Assembly (NCBI RefSeq): GCF_003112675.1
Contig: NZ_BFAY01000011.1
Span: 1,426,001-1,490,000, forward strand
Length of the DNA stretch: 64,000 nucleotides
DNA from: Leptospira johnsonii
GTDB taxonomy: Bacteria; Spirochaetota; Leptospiria; Leptospirales; Leptospiraceae
Direction of reading: 5' to 3'
Part shown: piece by piece, positions 18,641 through 28,281 of the stretch
Position numbering within the stretch: position 1 is the stretch's first letter
Layout: every line of letters begins with the position of its first letter
Notes under the pieces: model-generated
What the model saw: the letters and a program-made list of their open reading frames with translations, nothing else
Told to the model about the DNA's origin: nothing
Database searches by the model: none
Program-made: the position numbers and the translations under genes

Positions 18641-21040
18641 CTATTCGTGGATATAGCCCCAGCTTTCTAACACTTTTCGAACTTCTTTTCCTAAGGCAGC
18701 CTGCTCAGAAGATTCCGAATTTCCTGAAAGTCCGGCATCGTTATAAAAATAAGGTATTTTAGAAGTTTTGAATTCGTAAGGAAGTTTTGCAGAAGCCACT
18801 GATTCGGGAGAGTCCCTGTAAATTTTAGAACTCGCTTCCGATAGAATTCCCCATTTTCCGGATTTATAATCTTCCGGTTTTCCATCTTTGGAAATGGACA
18901 AACGAAATCCGAAAACAGGCTCAACTGTGTAGAAGGAGAGAATACTTTCTTTTCCTGGTGTTTGTTTGACTGTGAGAGACGCTGACTTTGTTTCTATTTT
19001 GTTTTCGGTAAACGGAGTATCCGATTGTATTTTATAAATTCCCGCTTGGATTCCGATCTCTATCTTACGTATACATTCTTTTTCACAGGCAGGTAATCTG
19101 AGTTTGAAAACATTCTTTTTCAAGCTGTGCGAATCCAATTCCTGTCTTGCTTTTGTCAGAAGCGGCGAATTGGAAGAAGAAAGATTTTGTAGTTCTCCTG
19201 GATCTGAAACCAAGGAATAGAATTCCTCGGACATCTTATGTGGTTCTCCCTCTTTGGTCCTTCTTACAAAATCGTAGCCTGGATATCTGCGAATGAGTTT
19301 GTATTCTTTGGTACGAATGGATTCTGAAAATCTGCCTTCAGTATATACAAAGTTTTCGGATTGCGGACCTTCTTCTCCATAGATTGCTTTAGAGTAATCA
19401 TTTCCACCGCAGAGGTTCCGATCACAAGGTAAGCCCAATGCTCCCGCTAAGGTGGGAAAAAGGGAAAGTAAGGAAACCTGTTCGGAAAAGATTCTTTTTT
19501 CAATATTCGATTTTGCTGATGCAGGAGGATGAATGATCCAAGGTACCTTTATCTCTTCGTCGTAGTGAGTTTCCCCGTGGGCATGCAGATTTTCCGCCAC
19601 GAAATGGTGATGGTAATAATGTTCCATGGATTGTAATTCACCATGGTCTGCGACTATAGCGATCCAGGATTTATCGAAAGCTCCAGTCTTTTTAGCTTCT
19701 TCAAGAATTTTACCGATAACTTCGTCGGTATATAAGATCTCTGCCATATACTTTCTTACGTAAGGATCGTAACTATTCCAGATCTTGGGATCGGTTTTCT
19801 TTGCCAGAATGTCCATGTACTTTCTTTCCGGCAGATACGGATAATGAGGAGTGTTGATATTTATATGGAGGAAAAATCTTCTGTTTTTGTTCTCTTTTAG
19901 GAACTGGACGGATTCTGCAAGTATCAGTTCCGTATCATCTTTGTCTTTTCCTGGCTGGAATAATTTATGAAATCCTAGATCCACTCCCACTCCTGTATAA
20001 TCCAATAGAAAGACATTGTTCATAAGACTTGCGGTCAGATAACCTTTGGATCTGAGATGGTTCGGAAGTGTTTCAGGCTTTTTAGAATAGAATATTTTTC
20101 TATGAAGATTACTGGAATAGAACCAAGCATTTCCAAGACCTAATTCGGATGCGATCTTAGAAGTAAAAAAGGAGATCATACTAGGTTTAGTCCAATTTCC
20201 GTTGGAGTATGCATTCTCGAAAATTATAGAATCGGAAGCGAGTTCGTCCAAATAAGGACTTGTAGGGACTGGAGAACCGCCGAATCCCAAACGATCCGGG
20301 CGAAGAGCATCTACCACGATCAATATTACGTTTTCTTTAGGTCCCCAAAGTTTCGGATCCGCCACCGAAGCATACAATGTGGGTTGTCCTACAAATAAAA
20401 GATCATTTTGATTCTTAGGAACCCATTCAAAGTTCCAAGTAGTAGAAGGATTCTCCTCCAAAGACTTGGAAAGTGATTCCGGGATCTTGATCTTATGATC
20501 GATCCATTCTTTTCCTTGGCTTTGTAGTTCCTCGGAGAATACAATAGAATCTCCTAGTTTAACGATCAATTTTCCGGAGCTTGGAATATACTCCCCAGAG
20601 GAAGAAAGCGCAGTCGTGGAAAAATCCAAAATAACATTTTGTAGATCGTAAAGTTTTGCCCCGGGGATGATAAACTCGGAGGAAATATCACAGCCGCCAT
20701 TTTGAAAAAGTAGCAAACTATCTCTGGATTCGTTCAGCAAAGTTTGTTTATCTTTTAATATAGTAAGTTGAGTGTTTCTCCATTTTTCGTGAAGAGGAAG
20801 TTCCGAATAACGGGATGGATTCTTTTTATAATGATAGGAGATCTTTCTGATAGCTTCTTCTGAATTTCCTCTGCAAACACTTCCTGTTTTTCTTAAAGAA
20901 CGAAGTCCATCCCAAACGGGAATTATGGTCTCTTCTTCATTTGGAAATGATCCTGGAAAAATTTGCCTACAATCCTGTAGAAGGTAACAAAGCAGGATCG
21001 GGATCAATGTCCTAGAAAGTTTGGAACCAAAAGAAATCAT
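18641..21040 (-). CDS. sulfatase/alkaline-phosphatase-fold hydrolase
   Basis: A 799-residue exported protein. The N-terminal hydrophobic segment ends in LLQDC, a possible lipobox. A roughly 240-residue N-terminal region precedes the sulfatase fold: metal Asp in IVVDALRPDR, then NWTKPS, where Thr284 sits at the usual nucleophile position, and ADHGE later. Thr in place of Cys/Ser with the CxPSR motif missing suggests a phosphotransferase or phosphodiesterase (LTA-synthase or PEtN-transferase-like) rather than a sulfatase. The ATG at 21040 is preferred to the TTG three codons upstream. Substrate unknown. Confidence 0.8.
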   Translation of the reverse strand: MISFGSKLSRTLIPILLCYLLQDCRQIFPGSFPNEEETIIPVWDGLRSLRKTGSVCRGNSEEAIRKISYHYKKNPSRYSELPLHEKWRNTQLTILKDKQTLLNESRDSLLLFQNGGCDISSEFIIPGAKLYDLQNVILDFSTTALSSSGEYIPSSGKLIVKLGDSIVFSEELQSQGKEWIDHKIKIPESLSKSLEENPSTTWNFEWVPKNQNDLLFVGQPTLYASVADPKLWGPKENVILIVVDALRPDRLGFGGSPVPTSPYLDELASDSIIFENAYSNGNWTKPSMISFFTSKIASELGLGNAWFYSSNLHRKIFYSKKPETLPNHLRSKGYLTASLMNNVFLLDYTGVGVDLGFHKLFQPGKDKDDTELILAESVQFLKENKNRRFFLHININTPHYPYLPERKYMDILAKKTDPKIWNSYDPYVRKYMAEILYTDEVIGKILEEAKKTGAFDKSWIAIVADHGELQSMEHYYHHHFVAENLHAHGETHYDEEIKVPWIIHPPASAKSNIEKRIFSEQVSLLSLFPTLAGALGLPCDRNLCGGNDYSKAIYGEEGPQSENFVYTEGRFSESIRTKEYKLIRRYPGYDFVRRTKEGEPHKMSEEFYSLVSDPGELQNLSSSNSPLLTKARQELDSHSLKKNVFKLRLPACEKECIRKIEIGIQAGIYKIQSDTPFTENKIETKSASLTVKQTPGKESILSFYTVEPVFGFRLSISKDGKPEDYKSGKWGILSEASSKIYRDSPESVASAKLPYEFKTSKIPYFYNDAGLSGNSESSEQAALGKEVRKVLESWGYIHE

Positions 21041-21149
21041 AAGGGACAAGGACAGAATTTTACTTGAGGGGTCCGCTTACAACCCTTATAGTCCGCAACG
21101 CGGGCTTCAGGAGCGAAGCGACTATCATCCGGATGAACACCATTCAGTG

Positions 21150-21180
21150 AACGGTCGTTTGAGCGAACAGAACGTTCGTT
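21150..21180. promoter_or_regulatory. two AACG-NN-CGTT operator-like repeats
   Basis: AACGGTCGTT (21150-21159) and AACGTTCGTT (21171-21180) lie 21 bases apart, about two helical turns, in the promoter region of the MaoC pair. This geometry suits paired binding of a TetR-type dimer. Confidence 0.5.
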
Positions 21181-21285
21181 ACTAAAAATTCAATGGACCT
21201 GTGGGATCGGTGTCTAAAAAATAGGGCCATAGAAACGATCTTCGATCCTTCGAAGATTTTTAAACCAATCCCAAGGAAAAGGATT

Positions 21286-21738
21286 ATGGCAGAAAAAGGC
21301 ATTTCAAAAGACCTGATCGGCACAAAACTCGACTCCTACGAATTCGACGTGGAAAGAGGAAAGATAAAAGAGTTTTGTCTAGCGATCGGCGAAACCAATC
21401 CGATATACTTCGATCTAGAAGCGGCAAAAAAAGCGGGATACGAGGACATTCCAGCTCCTCCTACATTTCCCACAGTGATCCAATTTTGGGGATATCCAAA
21501 AATTTGGAAAGATATGGAAAACATGGGAGTGGATACTTCCAGGATCCTTCATCTAAAAGAAAAATATAATTATGTTAAAACTCTTTATCCTGGCAGAGTT
21601 TCTTCTCAGGGAGAATGTGTTAACGTGACTGTAGGTAAAATGGATACTATGACTTTCCGTACCACCATTCGTAATGCGAAAGGTGAAACAGTGATTGAAG
21701 CTGAGATGTCCATTTTCATCCGTAAACCGGAACAGTGA
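21286..21738 (+). CDS. MaoC-family dehydratase, N-terminal-type (HadA-like)
   Basis: A 150-residue hot-dog-fold protein of the FAS1-type dehydratase class. It begins [20 protein letters not shown] and contains [10 protein letters not shown] and [10 protein letters not shown]. The ATG at 21286 follows AAGGAAAAGG; the longer frame from 21193 lacks homology. It likely serves as the partner or structural subunit of the next gene, as in mycobacterial HadAB/HadBC (3R)-hydroxyacyl-ACP dehydratase, acting on fatty acyl thioesters. Two operator-like repeats lie upstream. Confidence 0.85.
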   Translation: MAEKGISKDLIGTKLDSYEFDVERGKIKEFCLAIGETNPIYFDLEAAKKAGYEDIPAPPTFPTVIQFWGYPKIWKDMENMGVDTSRILHLKEKYNYVKTLYPGRVSSQGECVNVTVGKMDTMTFRTTIRNAKGETVIEAEMSIFIRKPEQ

Positions 21739-21751
21739 TAGGAGGATTAAG

Positions 21752-22168
21752 ATGAGTAAGATTGAATTCGACAAGTACGAAGTAGGACAAGAACTCCCTC
21801 CTTTAAAAGTGGATACCATTACACATGCGCATTTAGTGCGTTATGCGGGAGCGAGTGGTGATTTTAACCCAATCCATAACGATCCGGATTTCGCTCGTAA
21901 GACCGGATTGGACGGAACTATCGCACATGGTATGTTCGTAATGGCTCAGATCGGAAGACTTTGCACTTCTTGGGCGGACCAAAAACAGATCAAAGAATTC
22001 GGAGTAACTTTCAAAGCGATGACCAAGCCTGGACAAAAGTTAACTTGTTCCGGTAAGATCAAACGTAAGAAAGAAGAAAACGGAGAAAAACTCCTTACAG
22101 TAGCTGTTGAGGCTTCTGACGAATCGGGAGAAGTAAAAGCATCCGGAGAATTAGTAGTTATCTGCTAA
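21752..22168 (+). CDS. MaoC-family dehydratase/hydratase (HadB-like, catalytic)
   Basis: A 138-residue hot-dog protein with the catalytic hydratase-2 motif: GDFNPIHNDPDFA followed by HGMFVMAQ (Asp/His dyad). The start at 21752 has GGAGG at 21741-21745, and the gap to the preceding gene is 13 bases, so the two form an operon. It probably dehydrates (3R)-hydroxyacyl-ACP or hydrates enoyl-CoA together with its HadA-like neighbour. A terminator follows directly. Confidence 0.88.
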   Translation: MSKIEFDKYEVGQELPPLKVDTITHAHLVRYAGASGDFNPIHNDPDFARKTGLDGTIAHGMFVMAQIGRLCTSWADQKQIKEFGVTFKAMTKPGQKLTCSGKIKRKKEENGEKLLTVAVEASDESGEVKASGELVVIC

Positions 22169-22195
22169 TCTTTTTGTTTCTCTGAATTTTAAAAG

Positions 22196-22219
22196 GCCTC
22201 CGATCTCGGGGGCTTTTTT
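22196..22219. terminator. terminator between convergent genes
   Basis: GCCTCC/GGGGGC stem (22196-22213, one G-T pair) followed by TTTTTTA on the plus strand, with AAAA on its other side. It ends the MaoC operon and possibly also the convergent phosphatase transcript. Confidence 0.7.
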
Positions 22220-24329
22220 ATGCTGGATATTCCGGAGTTTCTCTGGATTCGATCGCGATGATCGTGATATCGTCGTATCTTTGTTCGTCCCCTCTGGATT
22301 TTTCTTCCATTACGACCAATTCTTCCAATAGTTTTTGGAGACTGACATTGGAAAGTGTGGAGGCCCTGGATGCGATTGTCTCCACAGTGCTCCATCTATT
22401 TTCCTTTCTTCTGTTCTCTATGAGTCCATCGGAGAAAAGTAATAAACGGCTTCCTAAGGGGAATTTATGGGTGGAGAACTCGATCTCTAAATCATCGAAT
22501 AGTCCTAGTATCGGACCTGTTTTGTGAAGTAATTCGAATGTACCGCCGGAAAGTAATACCTGATCGGGATGTCCCGCAGAAGCATATAGAACTTCTTTTT
22601 TTTCTAAATAGATATCGGCCACAAAACAAGGGAAGATACTTTCCAAAGTATCAAACTTTCTTAAAAATCTTCCATTCAATTCTTTTAATACATGAGTAGG
22701 GCAGGGTAGTTTTTTTAACTCTTCGTATTCTGTCTTTAAGGCCATGGTCATAAGACTTGCCTGTACTCCGTGTCCTACTGCATCTGCTAAGAGTACCCTT
22801 ACTTGGCCTGGGTTGATCTCGGAGATATCTAAGAAGTCCCCACCCACTTTTTCCAAAGGTTTGTATACATAGTCGAAACGAATTCCTTTGATCTCTCTTT
22901 CAGGAGGAGTGAGTATCTTTCTTTGTACGTTCTGAGCGATCTCTAATTCTCTATTGATCTGCTGCAGAGTGTCGTTTAGAACTCTTGTCCTATCTTCTAC
23001 CTTTTGTACTAACTTTTCTTTCATTTCGAAAAGTTCTAGGTTCATGGTTTGCAGATCTTCTGTGAGAAGTTTTGCTTCTTTATATTTGGATGAACGATCC
23101 GAAGCGATTACCAAAGACTGCAAGAATACGAATAGTACTAGTGCAATATGAGAAACCTGAAGAGAAGAAACTTTTAGAATATAAGTATAGAATAGATCGA
23201 TCGCCACTCCTAAGAATAATATTCCCGATCCGTATAAGATATAAGAAGAATTACTTTCTTTCTCAAAATCTATCCCGAAGATTACATAGATCACGTAACC
23301 GATCGTGATCCCTATAAACAAATGGAAATAGGGGACCTTGCTGCTATTGAATTCCAAAGATCCGAATAGGGTCATTAGAATGAATAGAGAGATAATTGCT
23401 AAGGAAATCTGTACGTATAGTTTAGATGCGTAAGCTTTGAAGGTTTCATAGAAGAAAAGAAGATACAGTCCAGTAGCACACATCATGGAGATCTGTTCTA
23501 TAATCTGGATCCCGTTTTGGTTGATCGAAGGAAAAAATTCCATGAGAAGTCTTGTGTTCGTAACAAGAGTCCTCATACCGATCGCCATACTCATGAATCC
23601 GAAATACAAAGGGGCCTTGCTGGATCTTAAGTATAAATACAGAGAAATATGATAGAGTCCCATGATCACTAGACTGGAGAACGCAAAAATATCCGTAAAG
23701 ATGGTCCTAGTTCTCGTGGATAACATCACTTCAGAAGGACCTAATTTGACTGGAGAGCTGATGCCTCCTTGCCTTGCGAAATTATTCGTAACGAAAAGTG
23801 AAACTTCTATCTGACTGGAACTAGGAACGAAAGAGAAAGATCGAGGTTGTACTCTCGCGACACTGGCTTTAGGAGAAGTAGACGGGCCTCCCGATTCTCC
23901 TAAGAACTCTCCGTCCAAGTACAATCTGTAGGAACTCCAAACAGTGCCAAAACCTAAAGTGAGTACCTTCCCCACCCAAACATCTGGTAAAAGGATTTTT
24001 AATCTATAGGTTGCGTAACCTAATCTTTCGTACGACGGATGTAATTCAGTCTCTCTATTCCAAGAACCCGGGACTGTCATATTCCCATGAAAAGATTCTA
24101 GGATTTTTCCGGGCTCTTGGCTCCAGAAAAATTCCCATTCGCCGGATAGATCAACCGGTCCGGAACTTGTACTTTGGATCCCTCTAAGGTCAATTACACC
24201 TTTGTAAGCGCGTAAATTTTCCTCCTTATGCCAGGGGGTCAGGGACAAAAGGAAAATGAGGAAGCCGATGGGTCCTAATAAAAAGAATAAGTATTTTGCC
24301 GTGTGCATTGAGCAGGAAGGTTGGACCAT
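22218..24329 (-). CDS. 7TMR-DISM sensor with SpoIIE-type PP2C phosphatase
   Basis: 703 residues. An N-terminal signal/anchor and an extracytoplasmic carbohydrate-binding-like DISM domain (about 40-210) are followed by seven membrane segments (about 215-400), a coiled coil with LVQKVEDRTRVL, and a C-terminal PP2C/SpoIIE phosphatase with GGDFLD, DAVGHGV, FSDGLIE and YDDIT metal motifs intact. Such proteins dephosphorylate anti-sigma antagonists (STAS proteins) in partner-switching pathways. A STAS protein is encoded at 38750 in this window, but no kinase partner is adjacent. The first ATG is used, with GGAGG directly before it. Confidence 0.88.
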   Translation of the reverse strand: MVQPSCSMHTAKYLFFLLGPIGFLIFLLSLTPWHKEENLRAYKGVIDLRGIQSTSSGPVDLSGEWEFFWSQEPGKILESFHGNMTVPGSWNRETELHPSYERLGYATYRLKILLPDVWVGKVLTLGFGTVWSSYRLYLDGEFLGESGGPSTSPKASVARVQPRSFSFVPSSSQIEVSLFVTNNFARQGGISSPVKLGPSEVMLSTRTRTIFTDIFAFSSLVIMGLYHISLYLYLRSSKAPLYFGFMSMAIGMRTLVTNTRLLMEFFPSINQNGIQIIEQISMMCATGLYLLFFYETFKAYASKLYVQISLAIISLFILMTLFGSLEFNSSKVPYFHLFIGITIGYVIYVIFGIDFEKESNSSYILYGSGILFLGVAIDLFYTYILKVSSLQVSHIALVLFVFLQSLVIASDRSSKYKEAKLLTEDLQTMNLELFEMKEKLVQKVEDRTRVLNDTLQQINRELEIAQNVQRKILTPPEREIKGIRFDYVYKPLEKVGGDFLDISEINPGQVRVLLADAVGHGVQASLMTMALKTEYEELKKLPCPTHVLKELNGRFLRKFDTLESIFPCFVADIYLEKKEVLYASAGHPDQVLLSGGTFELLHKTGPILGLFDDLEIEFSTHKFPLGSRLLLFSDGLIENRRKENRWSTVETIASRASTLSNVSLQKLLEELVVMEEKSRGDEQRYDDITIIAIESRETPEYPA

Positions 24330-24663
24330 CCTCCATCGGGTTATATTTTCTCGTCAATCTTTCTCCGACTAACAAGAGTATTCGAGAAAATATTGGAAAA
24401 TAATAATTTCCAAGCTTAACTCTAGAACATTGGACCTTCTACTTTTTGCTTGGATTCCGTAAATACGAAAGAAGCGCCCTAAAGATTAATTTGGGGAACT
24501 TCAAAGATGATTAGAGGAAAAAAAACGAAGAAATTATACGTCGAATACGACGTTTTTTGGAAAAAAGAAGTATTTTGACAAATCGACTCCAAAAGCCGGA
24601 AATTCCTGTTGCCATGTTGGTCCTCGGGAAGAGCATGAAAAAGACCGATACCGAATCACAGAT
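24330..24663. promoter_or_regulatory. intergenic region between divergent genes
   Basis: 334 bases, no gene seen. It contains TTGGAAA-N7-TTTCCAA (about 24391-24411), a hairpin ACGTCG/CGACGT followed by TTTT (about 24538-24557), and a TTGACA at about 24576 that could be a -35 element for the TPR lipoprotein, although the -10 is unclear. Confidence 0.3.
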
Positions 24664-25449
24664 ATGAGCCGTTTTTATTTTTCTAGAAACTATTCTATTT
24701 TAATTACCGTTACACTTGTATTGGCTTTCTATTCTGCGTGTTCAGGGGAAAAGGATGAGCCTTCTATCCTGGAAATCAGAGATTTATTGGACTCCGGTCA
24801 TTTAACGGAATCCGTTCAGAAGGCAAAAGATAAGGCACTTATCATGGGAAAAATGGATCAGGTCCATTATTTAAGAGGCTGGATCCATTATTTACGCAAA
24901 GAGGATCCTTCGGCAGAAAAAGAATATAAACTTTGTTTAAAGGAGAATAAAAACTCCATCGATTGCCTAAGGGGACTCGCTCAAATAGAAAAACATAAAC
25001 AGAATTTTGAAAAGGCAGAAACAAGGTACAAACAAGCCTTGGTGATTGCACAAGCCACCAAAGATCAAGAATACAGTTCTATGTTGCTTACGGATCTGGG
25101 AAATCTGGCTCTTTCTCAAGATGAAAGAGAAGAGGCTATGGACTGGTACAATAAGTCCATCCAAGTAAAACCGGAAGGTTCCGCTTATTATGGGATTGGC
25201 TTTGTACATTTATTGGATCGAGATAAAGTGGCTTCTATCCAATCCTTAAAAAAAGGATTAGGAACTGAATACAGAGACCTGATCATTAAAGCGGAAACCT
25301 ATTATCTTCTGGCAAAGTTACAAAACGATTTCGAAAAAAATCCGAAGGCAGCAAGCGAGTCCGCAAAAAAAGCCTTCGAATTATTTCCAGCAATGGAGAA
25401 ATACTCAAAATCTTGGGAACAATATTCCAAACTTTCCAGTTCTAAATAA
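24664..25449 (+). CDS. TPR-repeat lipoprotein
   Basis: 261 residues. A signal segment ends in FYSAC (Cys26 lipobox). The rest is built of tetratricopeptide helices, about five repeats between residues 35 and 230 (AEKEYKLCLK, AETRYKQALV, AMDWYNKSIQV). This suggests a periplasmic scaffold or assembly factor; partner unknown. It is followed eleven bases later by the DUF2062 gene, so the two may be co-transcribed. Confidence 0.82.
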   Translation: MSRFYFSRNYSILITVTLVLAFYSACSGEKDEPSILEIRDLLDSGHLTESVQKAKDKALIMGKMDQVHYLRGWIHYLRKEDPSAEKEYKLCLKENKNSIDCLRGLAQIEKHKQNFEKAETRYKQALVIAQATKDQEYSSMLLTDLGNLALSQDEREEAMDWYNKSIQVKPEGSAYYGIGFVHLLDRDKVASIQSLKKGLGTEYRDLIIKAETYYLLAKLQNDFEKNPKAASESAKKAFELFPAMEKYSKSWEQYSKLSSSK

Positions 25450-25460
25450 AACAGGACCCA

Positions 25461-26069
25461 ATGAATTTTCTCAGAACGATCTGGCGTATTATCCATAAAC
25501 AAATCATTTTACCTTTCCAAGAATCTTATGCCCCTATCCACGAAGTTTGTTTGGGGACCACTGTAGGTTTACTTTGGTCTATGACTCCTTTAGTAGGAGT
25601 GCAGATGTATTTAGGATTAGGGACTTGGTTGATACTTCGATTGTTCCGTATCCGTTTTTATCTTCCGATCGCGATTGCAATGATCTGGATCACAAATCCT
25701 GTTACTGTCCCGTTTTTTTACTCTCTATTTTATTGGCTAGGAAAACATGTTTTACTTTTGTTTGGCGTTCCTTATCAACAGATCAGTTTTGACACGTTAT
25801 TGGCCATCTCTAAAGAATCGGAATCAATGGATCTGATCAGCGGATTGTATCATTGGACAATTTTCTTATTCGATAAGATGGGACTTCCCATGTTCATAGG
25901 CGGTTTTGCTTTTGGGATCCCTCTGGCATTACTCGGTTATCCGATCACTTATCGTTTATTAAATACCTATAGAGCCAGAAGGGCCCAAGAAGAAGGTATC
26001 AGCCTGCAGGAATGGGAACTAAAACATGTTAGAAAAGATGTGGGATTATTCGCTACCAAAACGCAGTAG
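25461..26069 (+). CDS. DUF2062 membrane protein
   Basis: 202 residues with three to four membrane segments. It matches the DUF2062 pattern: GTTVGLLWSMTPLVGVQMYLG near residue 30, then AMIWITNPVTVPFFY and a late GIPLALLGYPITYRLL. The family has no settled biochemical role, though some members occur fused to or beside glycosyltransferases. The ATG follows ACAGGA. Confidence 0.82.
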   Translation: MNFLRTIWRIIHKQIILPFQESYAPIHEVCLGTTVGLLWSMTPLVGVQMYLGLGTWLILRLFRIRFYLPIAIAMIWITNPVTVPFFYSLFYWLGKHVLLLFGVPYQQISFDTLLAISKESESMDLISGLYHWTIFLFDKMGLPMFIGGFAFGIPLALLGYPITYRLLNTYRARRAQEEGISLQEWELKHVRKDVGLFATKTQ

Positions 26070-26080
26070 GTCCATCGTAT

Positions 26081-26090
26081 AACGTTCGTT
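26081..26090. promoter_or_regulatory. AACGTTCGTT inverted repeat
   Basis: Exact copy of the 10-mer at 15694 and 21171, located 100 bases before the DUF2167 gene start. Candidate operator. Confidence 0.4.
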
Positions 26091-26190
26091 CTTTTCAATA
26101 TATTTTTTCTAATTTAAACATTATTAGTTGTCTGAATTTCTTTCGGATCTGCATATTATCTGTTACTCGAATTCAATCCGGAGAGAATAT

Positions 26191-27126
26191 ATGACTCGTC
26201 GATTCTTGGCCGCCTTCTTTTTTACGGCCATCTTATGGAGCCTCCCTGTTTCTGCTCAAAAATTTGAAACAGATGCGGACCTAATGAAATGGATCAAATC
26301 CTTAAAGTATGAAACCAACCTAGTGCCTCTTTCTAATAAGGATGGAAAGTTGATAGCAAACATCCAAGTCCCCAAAGGTTACAAATATCTAAATCCGAAA
26401 GATAGTAAGACCGTATTGGAAGATGTTTGGGGAAATCCTCCTACCAGTGAACCTGGATTAGGGATTTTATTCATCGCTAATGAAACACCATTGGATCTAG
26501 GATCTTATGCGATCACTATCGATTATGTGGACGAAGGACATGTGGATGATGAGGATTCCAAAGAGATCAAATACGACGAACTATTATCCGATCTGAAAGA
26601 TGCCTCTAAGGAAGAAAGTGAGCAGAGAAAGAAAGACGGATACTCAGGACTGGAATTAGTCGGCTGGGCTTCTTCTCCTTATTATGATTCTACCGCCAAA
26701 AAATTGCATTGGGCGAAAGAATATAAATTCGAAGGCACTGAAACAAATACCCTCAATTATAATATTCGGATTTTAGGAAGAAGCGGTTATCTTCTACTCA
26801 ATGTGTTAGGAGATATTACCGTCTTAAAAAGAGTAGAGAATGATGTGGGCAGAATTCTCAAGAGTGTGGAATTCTCGGAAGGAAACCGTTACGCGGACTA
26901 TGATTCTAAAATAGATAATTTAGCAGCATACGGGATCGGAGGTCTGATCGCAGGAGGACTTCTGAAAAAAGCAGGATTGTTTGCGGTGATCGGCGGATTC
27001 CTACTCAAGGGAGCAAAACTATTGATCCCAGCTGCGATCGGTCTCTTTTACGCAATCAGGAGATTGGTTTTCGGAAAAGGAAAACCGGAAGATACTGCTT
27101 CCGGACCAGGCGACAAAGAAGCCTAA
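26191..27126 (+). CDS. DUF2167 membrane-anchored protein
   Basis: 311 residues from the ATG at 26191, which has GGAGAG upstream and starts a signal peptide (MTRRFLAAFFFTAILWSLPVSAQ). A periplasmic domain follows the DUF2167 pattern: VPKGYKYLNPKDSKTVLEDVWGNPP, YVDEGHVDDEDS, ELVGWASSPYYD and NYNIRILGRSGYL. Two C-terminal hydrophobic stretches follow (GIGGLIAGGLL and LIPAAIGLFYAI). The family function is not known. An AACGTTCGTT repeat lies in its promoter region. Its 3' end overlaps the convergent panE-like gene by four bases. Confidence 0.85.
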   Translation: MTRRFLAAFFFTAILWSLPVSAQKFETDADLMKWIKSLKYETNLVPLSNKDGKLIANIQVPKGYKYLNPKDSKTVLEDVWGNPPTSEPGLGILFIANETPLDLGSYAITIDYVDEGHVDDEDSKEIKYDELLSDLKDASKEESEQRKKDGYSGLELVGWASSPYYDSTAKKLHWAKEYKFEGTETNTLNYNIRILGRSGYLLLNVLGDITVLKRVENDVGRILKSVEFSEGNRYADYDSKIDNLAAYGIGGLIAGGLLKKAGLFAVIGGFLLKGAKLLIPAAIGLFYAIRRLVFGKGKPEDTASGPGDKEA

Positions 27127-28160
27127 ATAATTCCTAAAAGATTGGAAAGCGTTTCCGCATCATATTGAGATTTACCGGAACCGCTTTCCGCTTCTGCGAT
27201 CAAAGAAGCTATCTTACGATTGATTGGGGCCTTATGCCCGATCTCATCCGCTAAACGTACAATTTCACCATTCAGATAAGTGATCTCAGTCGTCCTTCCG
27301 TGATGGAGGTCTTCCCACATCGAAGATCTTGCTTCCGGATCAATTTTGACCATGGAAGAAGCCACTTTAAAAAATAAGAAATCAGGCAGTTTAAGAATGA
27401 TAGGCGCAAGCCAGGGGATCATTTTTCCTGCGCTTGCGGGTTGGATCCCGGAGAGTTTGAGTATTTCTAAACCTTCTAAGATCATAGAGGCCAAAATTTT
27501 TCTATAAGTTCTTTGGGATAATTCTTCTCTAAGAGGAATACCTGCGAGAGCGTTCAGGCTATTATTCAAATTGAAAAGTAGTTTTCCCCAAAGCACTCCT
27601 TCCATGTTTTTATGAATGATAGAAGGTAATCCTGCTTTTCTTAAATAAGAATGGACCTTATTCCCAAATTCGTTCGATTTAATTACAAGTTCCCCGCTTG
27701 TTCCTTGGTGAAATTGCCCTTTTCCTTTTGCCACCACATTGAATGGGACCATACCCGCCAAGTTCCTGTCGCCTAACTCAGGTAATACGGAAGCAAGTTC
27801 TTTCGAATTTCGGACCCCATTCTGAAAACTCACTACGATAATTTTAGAAAGTTCTTCAGATGAAAGAAGGGACCGGATAGATTTTCCAGCTTCTACAGTA
27901 TCCTTACTCTTTACCGTGATCAAAAATACGTTCGAGTCCTTGGCTTCTTTTATATCAGTAACGTAACGAATTTGGCTTGGAGCGAGGGTAAAAGAATTTC
28001 CCTTATAGTCGCTGATCCCTAAACCGAATAATTGGATCTCTTGTTTTAATCTTTCTCTACCTACAAATACTACAGGATACCCTGCTTTTACCAAGTACGC
28101 TCCGATATATGTTCCGATACTTCCGGAACCCAAGATCGCAAATTTCGGGGAAAAACTCAT
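27123..28160 (-). CDS. 2-dehydropantoate 2-reductase family (PanE/ApbA)
   Basis: 345 residues. The N-terminal Rossmann motif GSGSIGTYIG binds NADPH, and the catalytic Lys lies in LWGKLLFNLNNSLNAL. The C-terminal helical domain is of family type. PanE makes pantoate for coenzyme A synthesis. Paralogues of unknown substrate are common, so ketopantoate reductase is likely but not proved. It is convergent with the DUF2167 gene. Confidence 0.85.
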   Translation of the reverse strand: MSFSPKFAILGSGSIGTYIGAYLVKAGYPVVFVGRERLKQEIQLFGLGISDYKGNSFTLAPSQIRYVTDIKEAKDSNVFLITVKSKDTVEAGKSIRSLLSSEELSKIIVVSFQNGVRNSKELASVLPELGDRNLAGMVPFNVVAKGKGQFHQGTSGELVIKSNEFGNKVHSYLRKAGLPSIIHKNMEGVLWGKLLFNLNNSLNALAGIPLREELSQRTYRKILASMILEGLEILKLSGIQPASAGKMIPWLAPIILKLPDFLFFKVASSMVKIDPEARSSMWEDLHHGRTTEITYLNGEIVRLADEIGHKAPINRKIASLIAEAESGSGKSQYDAETLSNLLGII

Positions 28161-28237
28161 AAGCGGAAAGAATGAAGAATATTAGAAAAGTACCAACTAT
28201 AAAATCGGTATTCTACGCTTAGGTTTGGGCATAAAAA

Positions 28238-28264
28238 AAGCCGGGATCCAATCCCGGCTTTTTC
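28238..28264. terminator. bidirectional terminator downstream of lipase
   Basis: Perfect 10-bp stem AAGCCGGGAT (28238-28247) / ATCCCGGCTT (28251-28260), with A7 to the left and TTTC to the right. It ends the leftward lipase transcript. An AACGTTCGAA copy (28271-28280) lies between the lipase stop and this hairpin. Confidence 0.85.
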
Positions 28265-28281
28265 AGACACAACGTTCGAAA

